DNA of 5,831 bases from an uncultured Roseburia sp. (lineage in GTDB: Bacteria > Bacillota > Clostridia > Lachnospirales > Lachnospiraceae). The stretch is taken from NCBI GenBank assembly GCA_947564765.1, contig CANODN010000141.1, forward strand, positions 1 to 5,831, given 5' to 3'. Both the position numbers and the translations under genes were made by a program. The notes beneath the pieces are model-generated. The model searched no databases. It saw nothing but the letters and a program-made list of their open reading frames with translations, and was not told the DNA's origin. The first letter of the stretch is position 1, and each line of letters opens with the position of its first letter. Shown one piece after another: positions 1 through 5,045 of this stretch.

Positions 1-55
1 TTTCGACCTATTAGTACCGGTCAGCTACACACATTACTGCGCTTCCACCTCCGGC
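1..55 (-). rRNA. 23S rRNA, 3'-terminal fragment (partial)
   Basis: Read on the minus strand, these bases match the last part of bacterial 23S rRNA (domain VI, just before the 3' end). Conserved blocks recalled from the E. coli 23S 3' end appear in the right order: GCCGG, AAGCGCAG, AGCT, then ACCGGTACTAAT, followed by the AGGTCGA typical of Firmicutes. The match stops at base 55, where 23S should continue with another G in the GGCCGG context but the sequence becomes LTA synthase coding sequence. The other end is the window edge, short of the terminal helix. This fragment is no functional gene by itself. It overlaps the apparent last codons and stop of the neighbouring reading frame. The identification is from remembered 23S sequence, not a search. 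Confidence 0.85.
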
Positions 56-945
56 ACCGTCAGATATCCAGAGGAATACTGCTCAGTCAATGACCGGAAA
101 GCCGGAATCGGGTCCTTGGAAAAATTCAGGAAATTGACATCCGTAGGATCAATAAAGGATTCCAGAAGGACAACAATGATATTCGGATGCTCTTTATTTA
201 CGGTTGCAGCCTTTTTCGATTGATCCTTTGCCAGATCAACCGTTTCTTTAGAGTAATTGTCCGGCTTGCTCATGCCCCGGTCTACCACACTGGTGGAAAA
301 ACCGTAAATAAAACCGTAATTTTCGTATCCCTGTGCAATGTTGGCAAAATAAGATGCCAGAATATTGGAATTCTGTGCCGCCTGTGTGGTGATCGGAAGC
401 ATCAGAAAACACAGCCCCACCATGCAGGGGGTTAAAAATTTCCGGCGGTCACCCTGAAATTTGGGACCTTTGAAAAACATATAAATGCAGAACGCAAGAA
501 ATAATCCCACAATACATACAACCAGTGTCGCTTCGCCGGCCGTAAAATAATTCGTATTCTGCATGGATAAGAGATCGGAAATACATTTCAGGTCCGTGTA
601 GCCGAAGGGTGTCACTCGGTTTGATAAAATGCATCCGTTGATCGTTCCCAAAAACAGCCAGAAGCCGCTGATAAAAATACGCCCGAAGGCTCTTTGCCGT
701 ATCAGATAAACCAATGCCAGAGAGGCAAACACGATAAAGGAATTATAAGCAAAAGCCAGTGTATGCCCGGAAAGGAATTCAAAAGCCTTTCCTATAGAAT
801 GTCTGGAGATTACTTCAATGGCAAAGCACAAAAGCATAGAAAGTAGTGCATGTGCCAGAAGTGAATAGCGGTTAAACAGGGTTATGATCTGCTCCTTTTT
901 TTCAGGAGATATATTCGGTTTTGGAATATGATGTATCAATTTCAT
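34..945 (-). CDS. LTA synthase family protein (phosphoglycerol transferase), N-terminal part only; 3' end replaced by 23S sequence
   Basis: This is the N-terminal part of an LtaS-type enzyme, a polytopic membrane protein whose extracellular sulfatase-fold domain transfers glycerol-phosphate from phosphatidylglycerol to a growing polymer or glycolipid. Five hydrophobic segments are visible at about residues 27-46, 63-83, 87-107, 138-158 and 171-190. A linker follows, then the start of the extracellular domain with NIIVVLLESF at 255-264; Glu262 corresponds to the metal-binding glutamate of the family. The family continues after the LTVP at 295-298 with a glycine-rich stretch carrying the catalytic threonine (GxGTANTEFE-like). 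Here it reads EVEAQ and stops, and those codons are 23S rRNA sequence. The real gene sequence therefore ends near bases 51-56 and the intact protein should be about twice as long. The ATG at 945 is well supported by GAGGAGG seven bases upstream. It is transcribed away from the exporter operon. The family call is firm, but whether the polymer is LTA or another glycerol-phosphate product is not known. Confidence 0.85.
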   Translation of the reverse strand: MKLIHHIPKPNISPEKKEQIITLFNRYSLLAHALLSMLLCFAIEVISRHSIGKAFEFLSGHTLAFAYNSFIVFASLALVYLIRQRAFGRIFISGFWLFLGTINGCILSNRVTPFGYTDLKCISDLLSMQNTNYFTAGEATLVVCIVGLFLAFCIYMFFKGPKFQGDRRKFLTPCMVGLCFLMLPITTQAAQNSNILASYFANIAQGYENYGFIYGFSTSVVDRGMSKPDNYSKETVDLAKDQSKKAATVNKEHPNIIVVLLESFIDPTDVNFLNFSKDPIPAFRSLTEQYSSGYLTVPEVEAQ

Positions 946-965
946 ATCGATTCCTCCTCAATGTT

Positions 966-982
966 CCGGACCTTTTGTCCGG
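966..982 (-). other. 5'-leader hairpin of the LTA synthase gene
   Basis: A perfect 6-bp inverted repeat, CCGGAC (966-971) and GTCCGG (977-982), has a five-base loop. On the minus strand it lies between the predicted transcription start near 986 and the GAGGAGG ribosome binding site at about 953-959. It would form at the very 5' end of the mRNA, where such stems often protect transcripts. It lacks a T-tract, so it is not a terminator. A protein operator is the alternative reading. Confidence 0.4.
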
Positions 983-992
983 CATGTACTAA

Positions 993-1021
993 AGAATATA
1001 ACGAAAAAAACGAAAAATCAA
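993..1021 (-). promoter_or_regulatory. Predicted sigma-A promoter of the LTA synthase gene
   Basis: On the minus strand, TTGATT (1016-1021) is followed after 17 bases by TATTCT (993-998). An overlapping TATATT (995-1000) is an alternative -10 with a 15-base spacer. The spacer is rich in T and the predicted start point is near 986, giving a leader of about 40 bases ahead of the ATG at 945. Position and orientation fit, and both hexamers match consensus at four or more positions. Confidence 0.5.
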
Positions 1022-1040
1022 TGGAAAACTTCTATAAAAA

Positions 1041-1052
1041 TTTCTTAAGAAA
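1041..1052. promoter_or_regulatory. 12-bp palindrome TTTCTTAAGAAA, possible operator
   Basis: This is a perfect 12-bp palindrome in the A+T-rich middle of the intergenic region, about 20 bases upstream of the -35 of the leftward LTA synthase promoter. Its right half contains TTAAGAAA, the same octamer that forms the phased repeats at 1149-1167. The shared core suggests one regulator might contact both places. An A+T-rich background makes chance occurrence fairly likely, so confidence is low. Confidence 0.25.
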
Positions 1053-1147
1053 AATTCAAAAAACACTCAATATATATAAATTATGTTTGTTTTGTGAAGT
1101 TTAGAATTATAATGGAAGGAAAGCGTTGGAAATAAGAAAATACAACC

Positions 1148-1170
1148 TTTAAGAAATTATTAAGAAATCT
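1148..1170 (+). promoter_or_regulatory. 11-bp-phased direct repeats, candidate OmpR-family response regulator site
   Basis: TTAAGAAAT occurs at 1149-1157 and again at 1160-1168, exactly 11 bp apart, so both copies face the same side of the helix. Written as hexamers this is TTTAAG, five bases, ATTAAG, one mismatch from the TTTAAG-N5-TTTAAG site known for streptococcal CiaR. Direct repeats with 11-bp period are the general architecture for OmpR/PhoB-type regulators. The repeats end about 20 bases before the -35 at 1190, the place an activator would bind. No response regulator gene is in the window, so the link to a particular protein is inference. Confidence 0.45.
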
Positions 1171-1189
1171 TATTAATTTCAAAAAGTGG

Positions 1190-1218
1190 TTGACAATACA
1201 GGAGGTAAACACTATTGT
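1190..1218 (+). promoter_or_regulatory. Predicted sigma-A promoter of the ABC exporter operon
   Basis: A perfect -35 TTGACA (1190-1195) is followed after 17 bases by TATTGT (1213-1218), which keeps the first three bases and last base of the -10 consensus. The predicted start is near 1225, leaving a leader of roughly 85 bases before the TTG start of the ATPase gene. The weak -10 with perfect -35 suits a regulated promoter, and phased repeats lie just upstream while a palindrome lies over the start. Confidence 0.55.
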
Positions 1219-1235
1219 ATTATCAGAATAATACA
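1216..1235. promoter_or_regulatory. 20-bp palindrome over the promoter start, candidate repressor operator
   Basis: TGTATTAT (1216-1223) and ATAATACA (1228-1235) are perfect reverse complements around a CAGA centre. The element overlaps the end of the -10 hexamer and the predicted transcription start of the exporter operon, a classic position for a dimeric repressor such as a TetR- or GntR-type protein. An overlapping dyad, ACAATA (1193-1198) with TATTGT (1213-1218), spans the promoter spacer. An RNA hairpin is less likely because transcription should start inside the element. No repressor gene is visible here. Confidence 0.45.
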
Positions 1236-1245
1236 GTTGCAGGAA

Positions 1246-1286
1246 ATACCCTCCGGGTATCCCTCTATGCGCTGAAAAGATGCGCA
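1246..1286 (+). other. Two small hairpins in the exporter mRNA leader
   Basis: ATACCC (1246-1251) and GGGTAT (1255-1260) form a perfect 6-bp stem with a TCC loop. TGCGC (1268-1272) and GCGCA (1282-1286) form a second short stem with a nine-base loop that buries the ATG at 1280. No T-tract follows, so neither is a terminator. They sit just upstream of the ribosome binding site of the ATPase gene and could tune its translation, but no known riboswitch class is recognised. Confidence 0.3.
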
Positions 1287-1295
1287 ATAAAAAAG

Positions 1296-1303
1296 AAAGG
1301 AAG
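1296..1303 (+). promoter_or_regulatory. Ribosome binding site favouring a TTG start for the ATPase gene
   Basis: AAAGGAAG lies six bases before the TTG at 1310. The alternative in-frame ATG at 1280 has only GAAAAG before it and sits in a possible hairpin. Starting at TTG gives an N-terminus beginning MDTLIEVKNL, the usual beginning for this ATPase family, while the extra ten residues from the ATG are a lysine-rich stretch not typical of it. Confidence 0.55.
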
Positions 1304-1309
1304 AAAAGC

Positions 1310-2056
1310 TTGGATACATTAATCGAAGTGAAAAATCTTATGAAAATTTATAACCCCGGAGAAAATGAGGTCCGTGCATTAAATGACGTGTCACTTCAGA
1401 TCTCTCGGGGAGAATTCGTTGCGGTGATCGGCCAGTCCGGTTCCGGGAAGTCTACCTTTATGAACATGCTGGGGTGCCTGGATGTTCCCACCTCCGGCAG
1501 CTATTACTTAAACGGAAAAGATGTAGCAGGACTTTCTGATGACGAGCTTTCCGAAATCAGAAACAGGGAGATCGGGTTTATTTTTCAGGGATTTAATCTG
1601 ATTCCGAATCTGACAGCCCTTGAAAATGTAGAGCTGCCTTTGATCTATCGGAATGTTCCTGCCGCCAAACGGAATGAAATGGCTGTTGCTTCTTTAAAAA
1701 AAGTGGGACTTGAAAACCGTATGGATCACAAACCTTCCGAAATGTCCGGAGGACAGCAGCAGAGGGTTGCCATTGCAAGAGCGCTTGCGGCTGCGCCGCC
1801 GGTGATTTTGGCAGATGAACCTACCGGTAATTTGGACTCTGCCTCCAGCAAAGAGATCATGCAGATTTTGAAAAACCTGCATGAGGAGGGCAGAACAGTA
1901 ATACTGATTACCCATGACAATAAAATTGCCGCAAGTGCAAAGCGGGTGATTCGGATTATGGATGGGAAAATCGTGTCCGATACCAGTTTAAATGAAGAAG
2001 AAAAAGACATTGACCGGATAGCGGATCAAATAGAAAAGGAAGGAAATGAGGAGTAG
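1310..2056 (+). CDS. ABC transporter ATP-binding protein, MacB/LolD/YknY type
   Basis: This cytoplasmic ATPase powers the exporter encoded by the next two genes. Numbered from the TTG start (248 residues), it shows an A-loop tyrosine near 14, Walker A GQSGSGKST at 41-49, Q-loop Gln93, the signature SGGQQ at 146-150, Walker B VILADE ending in catalytic Glu170, a D-loop NLDS, and the switch histidine His202 in ITHD. All residues needed for ATP hydrolysis are present. The Q-loop region FIFQGFNLIPNLTALENVELPL is the pattern of the LolD/MacB/YknY group, which works with four-helix MacB-type permeases. The C-terminal tail after about 225 is acidic and charged, slightly longer than the minimal domain. 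The start could instead be the ATG at 1280 (258 residues). The gene end carries GAGGAG, the ribosome binding site for the adaptor gene, which begins three bases after the stop. The substrate cannot be read from the ATPase. Confidence 0.93.
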   Translation: MDTLIEVKNLMKIYNPGENEVRALNDVSLQISRGEFVAVIGQSGSGKSTFMNMLGCLDVPTSGSYYLNGKDVAGLSDDELSEIRNREIGFIFQGFNLIPNLTALENVELPLIYRNVPAAKRNEMAVASLKKVGLENRMDHKPSEMSGGQQQRVAIARALAAAPPVILADEPTGNLDSASSKEIMQILKNLHEEGRTVILITHDNKIAASAKRVIRIMDGKIVSDTSLNEEEKDIDRIADQIEKEGNEE

Positions 2057-2059
2057 ATT

Positions 2060-3637
2060 ATGTTCAGAAAAAATCAAAGCAGTACAGGACTCACAGAGCA
2101 AAAACCAAAAAGAAAGATAAAAAAGTGGAAAATTGCAGCAATAGTGATTGCAGCTGTGGTAGTGCTTAGAATCATAGCGGGGATTTTTCTGGGAGGAGGC
2201 GAGGAATATATCCCCATGGTAGATACGGCAGAAGTAACCGAAGGGAATATTACATCCTCTCTGGATACCAGCGGAACAATTGCCAGTGAGCTGACCAGAG
2301 TATATGCCTCTCCCGTCAATGCACAGATCGGTGAAATTCCGGTTGTTTTAGGCCAGAGTGTACGAAAGGGAGAATATCTTCTTACTTATGATACGGCGTC
2401 TTTGCAGAAAAGCTATGATATTGCAGAGCTGCAGGCAAAGGCAGAAAATGCGGCCAGCAGCGATACGTTAGAGAAGAGCAGTGAAAGCGCCGGAGAGCTT
2501 GCACAAAGTGCCGGAGAGATCAGTACCCTCCAGGGACAGATCGACGCTTTGAATGGAGAGATTGCAGCCCTGCAGGCGCAGGCAACCGGCAATGAGCTGG
2601 CAGGCAATAAAAATGCGGCGGTCAACGAAGAGATTACCGGACTGTCTGCTGAATTAGAAGGAATCGTATCTCAAATAGCGGCCCTTGAAGGAAAGCAGGA
2701 GCAGGGGAGTCTTTCGGAAAGCGAAAAGACGACCTTAAGTAAATTAAAAAAGGAGCAGAAATCCAAAGAAAAATCAATCGAGAAGAAAAAGAAATCACTG
2801 AAAAAATCCGTGGATCTTGCCAACAGCCAGACGACAATTCAGGCGCAGCTGACACAGAAGAACAGTGAGCTGGCAGAGCTGCAGGGCAGGCTGGCAGAGG
2901 CAGAGGCCAAAAATTCTGCGGCAGAGGCAGGCATTTTATCCGAAGCGGCAAAGGCAAATATCAGCTATACAAGGCAGGCCAGCAAACTTACTTTAGAGCA
3001 GAGTGCAGAGGATCTTTCCAAAGCAAAAGCCGGCGTTACGGCAGACTTTGATGGGATTGTCACCGAGGTTTCGGTGGCTTCCGGAACAGCGGCAGCAGAA
3101 GGGACGCCTCTGATTACACTGGCCAGTGCAGACGATATGTGTGTAGAGGTTCTGGTGTCAAAATATAATCTGGAAAATCTGAAAACAGATCAGGAGGCAG
3201 TGATTAGCTTTCAGGATAAAGAATATAAAGGAAAAATCAGTTATATCAGTAAAATTGCCCAGGCAACAGAATCCGGATCGTCTATGGTTATGGTGAAGAT
3301 ACATATTGATACGCCGGACGATGCGCTGATTCTGGGACTGGATGCAAAAGTGATGATTAATCTCGGAACGGCAGAGAATGTCCTGATTGTACCTATATCC
3401 GCAGTCAATTCGGATACAAACGGAGATTTCGTCTATGTGGTAGAAGAAGGTGTTGTTGTCAAAAAATATGTTACAACTGGAATGGCATCCACAGAAGAAA
3501 TGGAAATTAAAAGCGGCATTCAGCAGGGCGAAAAGGTGATTACGACAGTAGATTCCAGTATTATGGAAGGAATGGCTGTAACCGAAAATATACAGCAAGA
3601 TGCAGAAGCAGTTCTGACAACGGAAACAGCAGAATAG
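2060..3637 (+). CDS. HlyD/MacA-type adaptor (membrane fusion protein) of the ABC exporter, YknX-like
   Basis: This is the extracytoplasmic partner of the ATPase and permease. A lysine-rich cytoplasmic N-terminus is followed by one membrane helix at about 23-45, so it is an anchored protein facing outward. The two halves of a biotinyl-lipoyl-like domain lie at about 78-114 (with VLGQSVRKGEYLLTYD) and 321-356 (with DFDGIVTEVSVASG). Between them about 200 residues rich in Ala, Glu, Lys and Gln form a predicted coiled-coil hairpin. This is longer than the hairpin usual for MacA, and includes a very lysine-rich stretch at about 228-250. A beta-barrel (about 357-436) and a membrane-proximal region (about 440-510, with VLIVPISAV) follow. 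The short C-terminal tail is polar. The ATG has GAGGAG six bases upstream. In Bacillus the YknXYZ exporter has an equivalent subunit, linked to protection against the SdpC toxin. A similar export or defence role here is inference. The AGGAGG of the next gene overlaps this stop codon. Confidence 0.9.
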   Translation: MFRKNQSSTGLTEQKPKRKIKKWKIAAIVIAAVVVLRIIAGIFLGGGEEYIPMVDTAEVTEGNITSSLDTSGTIASELTRVYASPVNAQIGEIPVVLGQSVRKGEYLLTYDTASLQKSYDIAELQAKAENAASSDTLEKSSESAGELAQSAGEISTLQGQIDALNGEIAALQAQATGNELAGNKNAAVNEEITGLSAELEGIVSQIAALEGKQEQGSLSESEKTTLSKLKKEQKSKEKSIEKKKKSLKKSVDLANSQTTIQAQLTQKNSELAELQGRLAEAEAKNSAAEAGILSEAAKANISYTRQASKLTLEQSAEDLSKAKAGVTADFDGIVTEVSVASGTAAAEGTPLITLASADDMCVEVLVSKYNLENLKTDQEAVISFQDKEYKGKISYISKIAQATESGSSMVMVKIHIDTPDDALILGLDAKVMINLGTAENVLIVPISAVNSDTNGDFVYVVEEGVVVKKYVTTGMASTEEMEIKSGIQQGEKVITTVDSSIMEGMAVTENIQQDAEAVLTTETAE

Positions 3638-3646
3638 GAGGCAGCT

Positions 3647-4879
3647 ATGTCGCAGTTTATAGAATATCTGAAAATGGCTGTATCGAACATTAAAGCCAAT
3701 AAGATGCGGTCTTTTCTGACGATGCTGGGGATTATTATCGGTATTTCCTCCGTGATATTGATTATGTCTCTGGGAAACGGAGCCAGGAATGTCATTACAG
3801 AAGAAATGTCTGGTATTGCAGCAGGACAGATTGCCCTGTATACATTTGATGAGACGGGAACCTACTATATTACAAAGGATGATATTGAGGCAATTGAAAA
3901 AGAGATTGACGGAATCCAGGCAGTGAATACCTATATGTACAGTGATGGAACGACAGCCACCAAAAAAGGAGAGTTTAAAGTATCTGCCAGCGGACAGATG
4001 GCCTCCTACCCTTATTTTTCCACTACAGAGATATTAAAGGGCAGGTATTTTAGCGAGGCAGAATATCTTTCCGGGCAGCCGGCATGTGTAATCGGAGCAG
4101 CGGATGCAGTGAGGCTGTTTGGTTCTGTGGACGTTCTTGGTATGAATCTGGATGTAACCCTCTGGGGAAGGGAAGTGTCCTTCCGGATTGTCGGCGTGGA
4201 GCAGGAGGAACAGGAATCCATGTTTACGTTTACCTATGAGAACTCGCCGGTGAATATTTATTTTCCTCTGACTGTTCTGGAGCAGGTTTATGGTATGGAA
4301 TTGAACACATTCTATCAGATTTATCTTATGGCGGAGGAAAATGCAGATACGGCACAGATTACAACACAGGTGGTGGATTTGTTAGAGCGCAGGCATCAGT
4401 GCTACGGAGAAGACATTTATCAGTATGAAAGCTTTAATGATTATATGACCACCGTTAATACCGTCATCAACGTCGTGACGATGCTGATCTCACTTGTAGC
4501 GGCTATTTCACTGCTGGTAGGCGGTATCGGCGTTATGAATATCATGCTGGTATCTGTGACAGAGCGGACCAGGGAGATCGGTATCCGCAAAGCGTTGGGA
4601 GCCAAAACCCGTTCTATTATGCTGCAGTTTTTATCCGAATCTGCCATTATTACCATGATCGGAGGACTGATCGGCATTATAAGCGGAATTTCCGGGGCAT
4701 TTCTGGTGGCAAAAATCGTATCTGTTGTGAATCCGATGTTTGCGTTTACGCCGTCCGTCAGTATCTCCACGGTTTTGTTTACCACCCTGTTTTCGTCGGT
4801 CATCGGACTTTTTTTCGGCATTTATCCGGCGAAAAAGGCAGCAAAGCTAAGTCCCATAGAAGCACTGCGGAGAAATTAA
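3647..4879 (+). CDS. ABC transporter permease, MacB type (YknZ-like)
   Basis: This is the membrane subunit of the exporter. Its four predicted helices lie at about residues 22-42, 273-301, 328-358 and 372-392. The first is separated from the rest by an extracellular domain of about 230 residues, matching the MacB periplasmic core domain. The loop after helix 2, VTERTREIGIRKALGAK (304-320), is the family motif that couples to the ATPase, and the C-terminus YPAKKAAKLSPIEALR is the characteristic FtsX/MacB ending. The N-terminal motif NIKANKMRSFLTMLGIIIGI is also typical. At 410 residues it has normal length. Unlike E. coli MacB, the ATPase is a separate polypeptide, as in most Firmicutes. Start ATG is five bases after AGGAGG, which overlaps the adaptor's TAG. 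In MacB-type systems the permease acts as a dimer that transmits ATP-driven motion to the extracellular side (mechanotransmission). Exported substrate is unknown; peptides, toxins or antibiotics are the known range. Confidence 0.93.
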   Translation: MSQFIEYLKMAVSNIKANKMRSFLTMLGIIIGISSVILIMSLGNGARNVITEEMSGIAAGQIALYTFDETGTYYITKDDIEAIEKEIDGIQAVNTYMYSDGTTATKKGEFKVSASGQMASYPYFSTTEILKGRYFSEAEYLSGQPACVIGAADAVRLFGSVDVLGMNLDVTLWGREVSFRIVGVEQEEQESMFTFTYENSPVNIYFPLTVLEQVYGMELNTFYQIYLMAEENADTAQITTQVVDLLERRHQCYGEDIYQYESFNDYMTTVNTVINVVTMLISLVAAISLLVGGIGVMNIMLVSVTERTREIGIRKALGAKTRSIMLQFLSESAIITMIGGLIGIISGISGAFLVAKIVSVVNPMFAFTPSVSISTVLFTTLFSSVIGLFFGIYPAKKAAKLSPIEALRRN

Positions 4880-4950
4880 AAAGCGTTATCTGATTTCCAT
4901 GAAATTTTCAACTTACACTTGCAATTTGTACGAAAACTGATTAATATAAG

Positions 4951-4979
4951 AAAAAGGTATCGGAGGATACCTTTTTTTT
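4951..4979 (+). terminator. Intrinsic terminator of the ABC exporter operon
   Basis: AAAAAGGTATC (4951-4961) pairs with GATACCTTTTT (4966-4976) around a GGAG loop and runs into eight consecutive T (4972-4979). It lies about 70 bases after the permease stop. The G+C core is short (six base pairs GGTATC/GATACC), but the T-tract is strong. Because the left arm begins with an A-tract, it could also work weakly for leftward transcription, although no leftward gene lies to the right. Confidence 0.88.
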
Positions 4980-4993
4980 GAAAGGTGGAACAA

Positions 4994-5020
4994 CTGACAG
5001 AAAACGGCATATAGTATTAT
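4994..5020 (+). promoter_or_regulatory. Possible promoter of the small unknown gene
   Basis: CTGACA (4994-4999) and TATTAT (5015-5020) each match consensus at five of six positions, but the spacer is 15 bases, shorter than ideal. A TATAGT at 5010-5015 is another -10 candidate without a clear -35. The position, after the exporter terminator and about 25-30 bases before the likely start codon, is what an independent transcription unit needs. Confidence 0.35.
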
Positions 5021-5045
5021 TGATATTGTGAATGGAGCCATGACA

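Larger units (their letters stand above)
946..1309. other. Divergent intergenic control region
   Basis: About 360 bases separate the start of the LTA synthase gene from the preferred start of the ABC exporter operon, and no convincing protein gene lies in them. The left part holds the LTA synthase promoter and leader hairpin. The middle, roughly 1000-1180, is very A+T-rich and carries the octamer TTAAGAAA three times (1045-1052, 1149-1156, 1160-1167). The right part holds the exporter promoter, a palindrome over its start point and a structured leader. A TATAAT at 1108-1113, with only a poor -35 candidate in the T/G-rich stretch at 1086-1092, could be a second weaker rightward promoter. The length and motif density suggest regulated rather than constitutive expression. 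Confidence 0.6.

Noticed and set aside
34..51. The stop at 34-36 as the natural end of a short LTA synthase-like protein
   Set aside because: The last five codons are 23S rRNA 3'-end sequence and the protein would lack the catalytic threonine and most of the sulfatase-fold domain; the stop is incidental.
187..435. Plus-strand and other overlapping reading frames inside the LTA synthase and exporter genes
   Set aside because: They lie antisense or out of frame within well-supported genes, lack binding sites and show no recognisable protein features.
1118..1131. Catabolite-repression (cre-like) site GGAAAGCGTTGGAA
   Set aside because: The centre AAAGCGTT fits, but several flanking positions differ from the consensus and the palindrome is broken; too weak to call.
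1280..1309. ATG 1280 as the start of the ATPase
   Set aside because: It lacks a ribosome binding site, lies in a possible hairpin and adds a non-family Lys-rich decamer; TTG 1310 with AAAGGAAG is better, although ATG cannot be excluded.
3647..4879. BceB-type bacitracin/lantibiotic permease
   Set aside because: BceB permeases are longer with about ten helices and no separate adaptor; this protein has four helices, a MacB core domain and an adjacent HlyD-type adaptor.
4919..4947. Promoter-like pair TTGCAA and TAATAT, 17 bases apart, just after the permease gene
   Set aside because: Its start point would fall directly at the terminator stem at 4951-4979, so any transcript would end at once; A+T-rich chance match is more likely.
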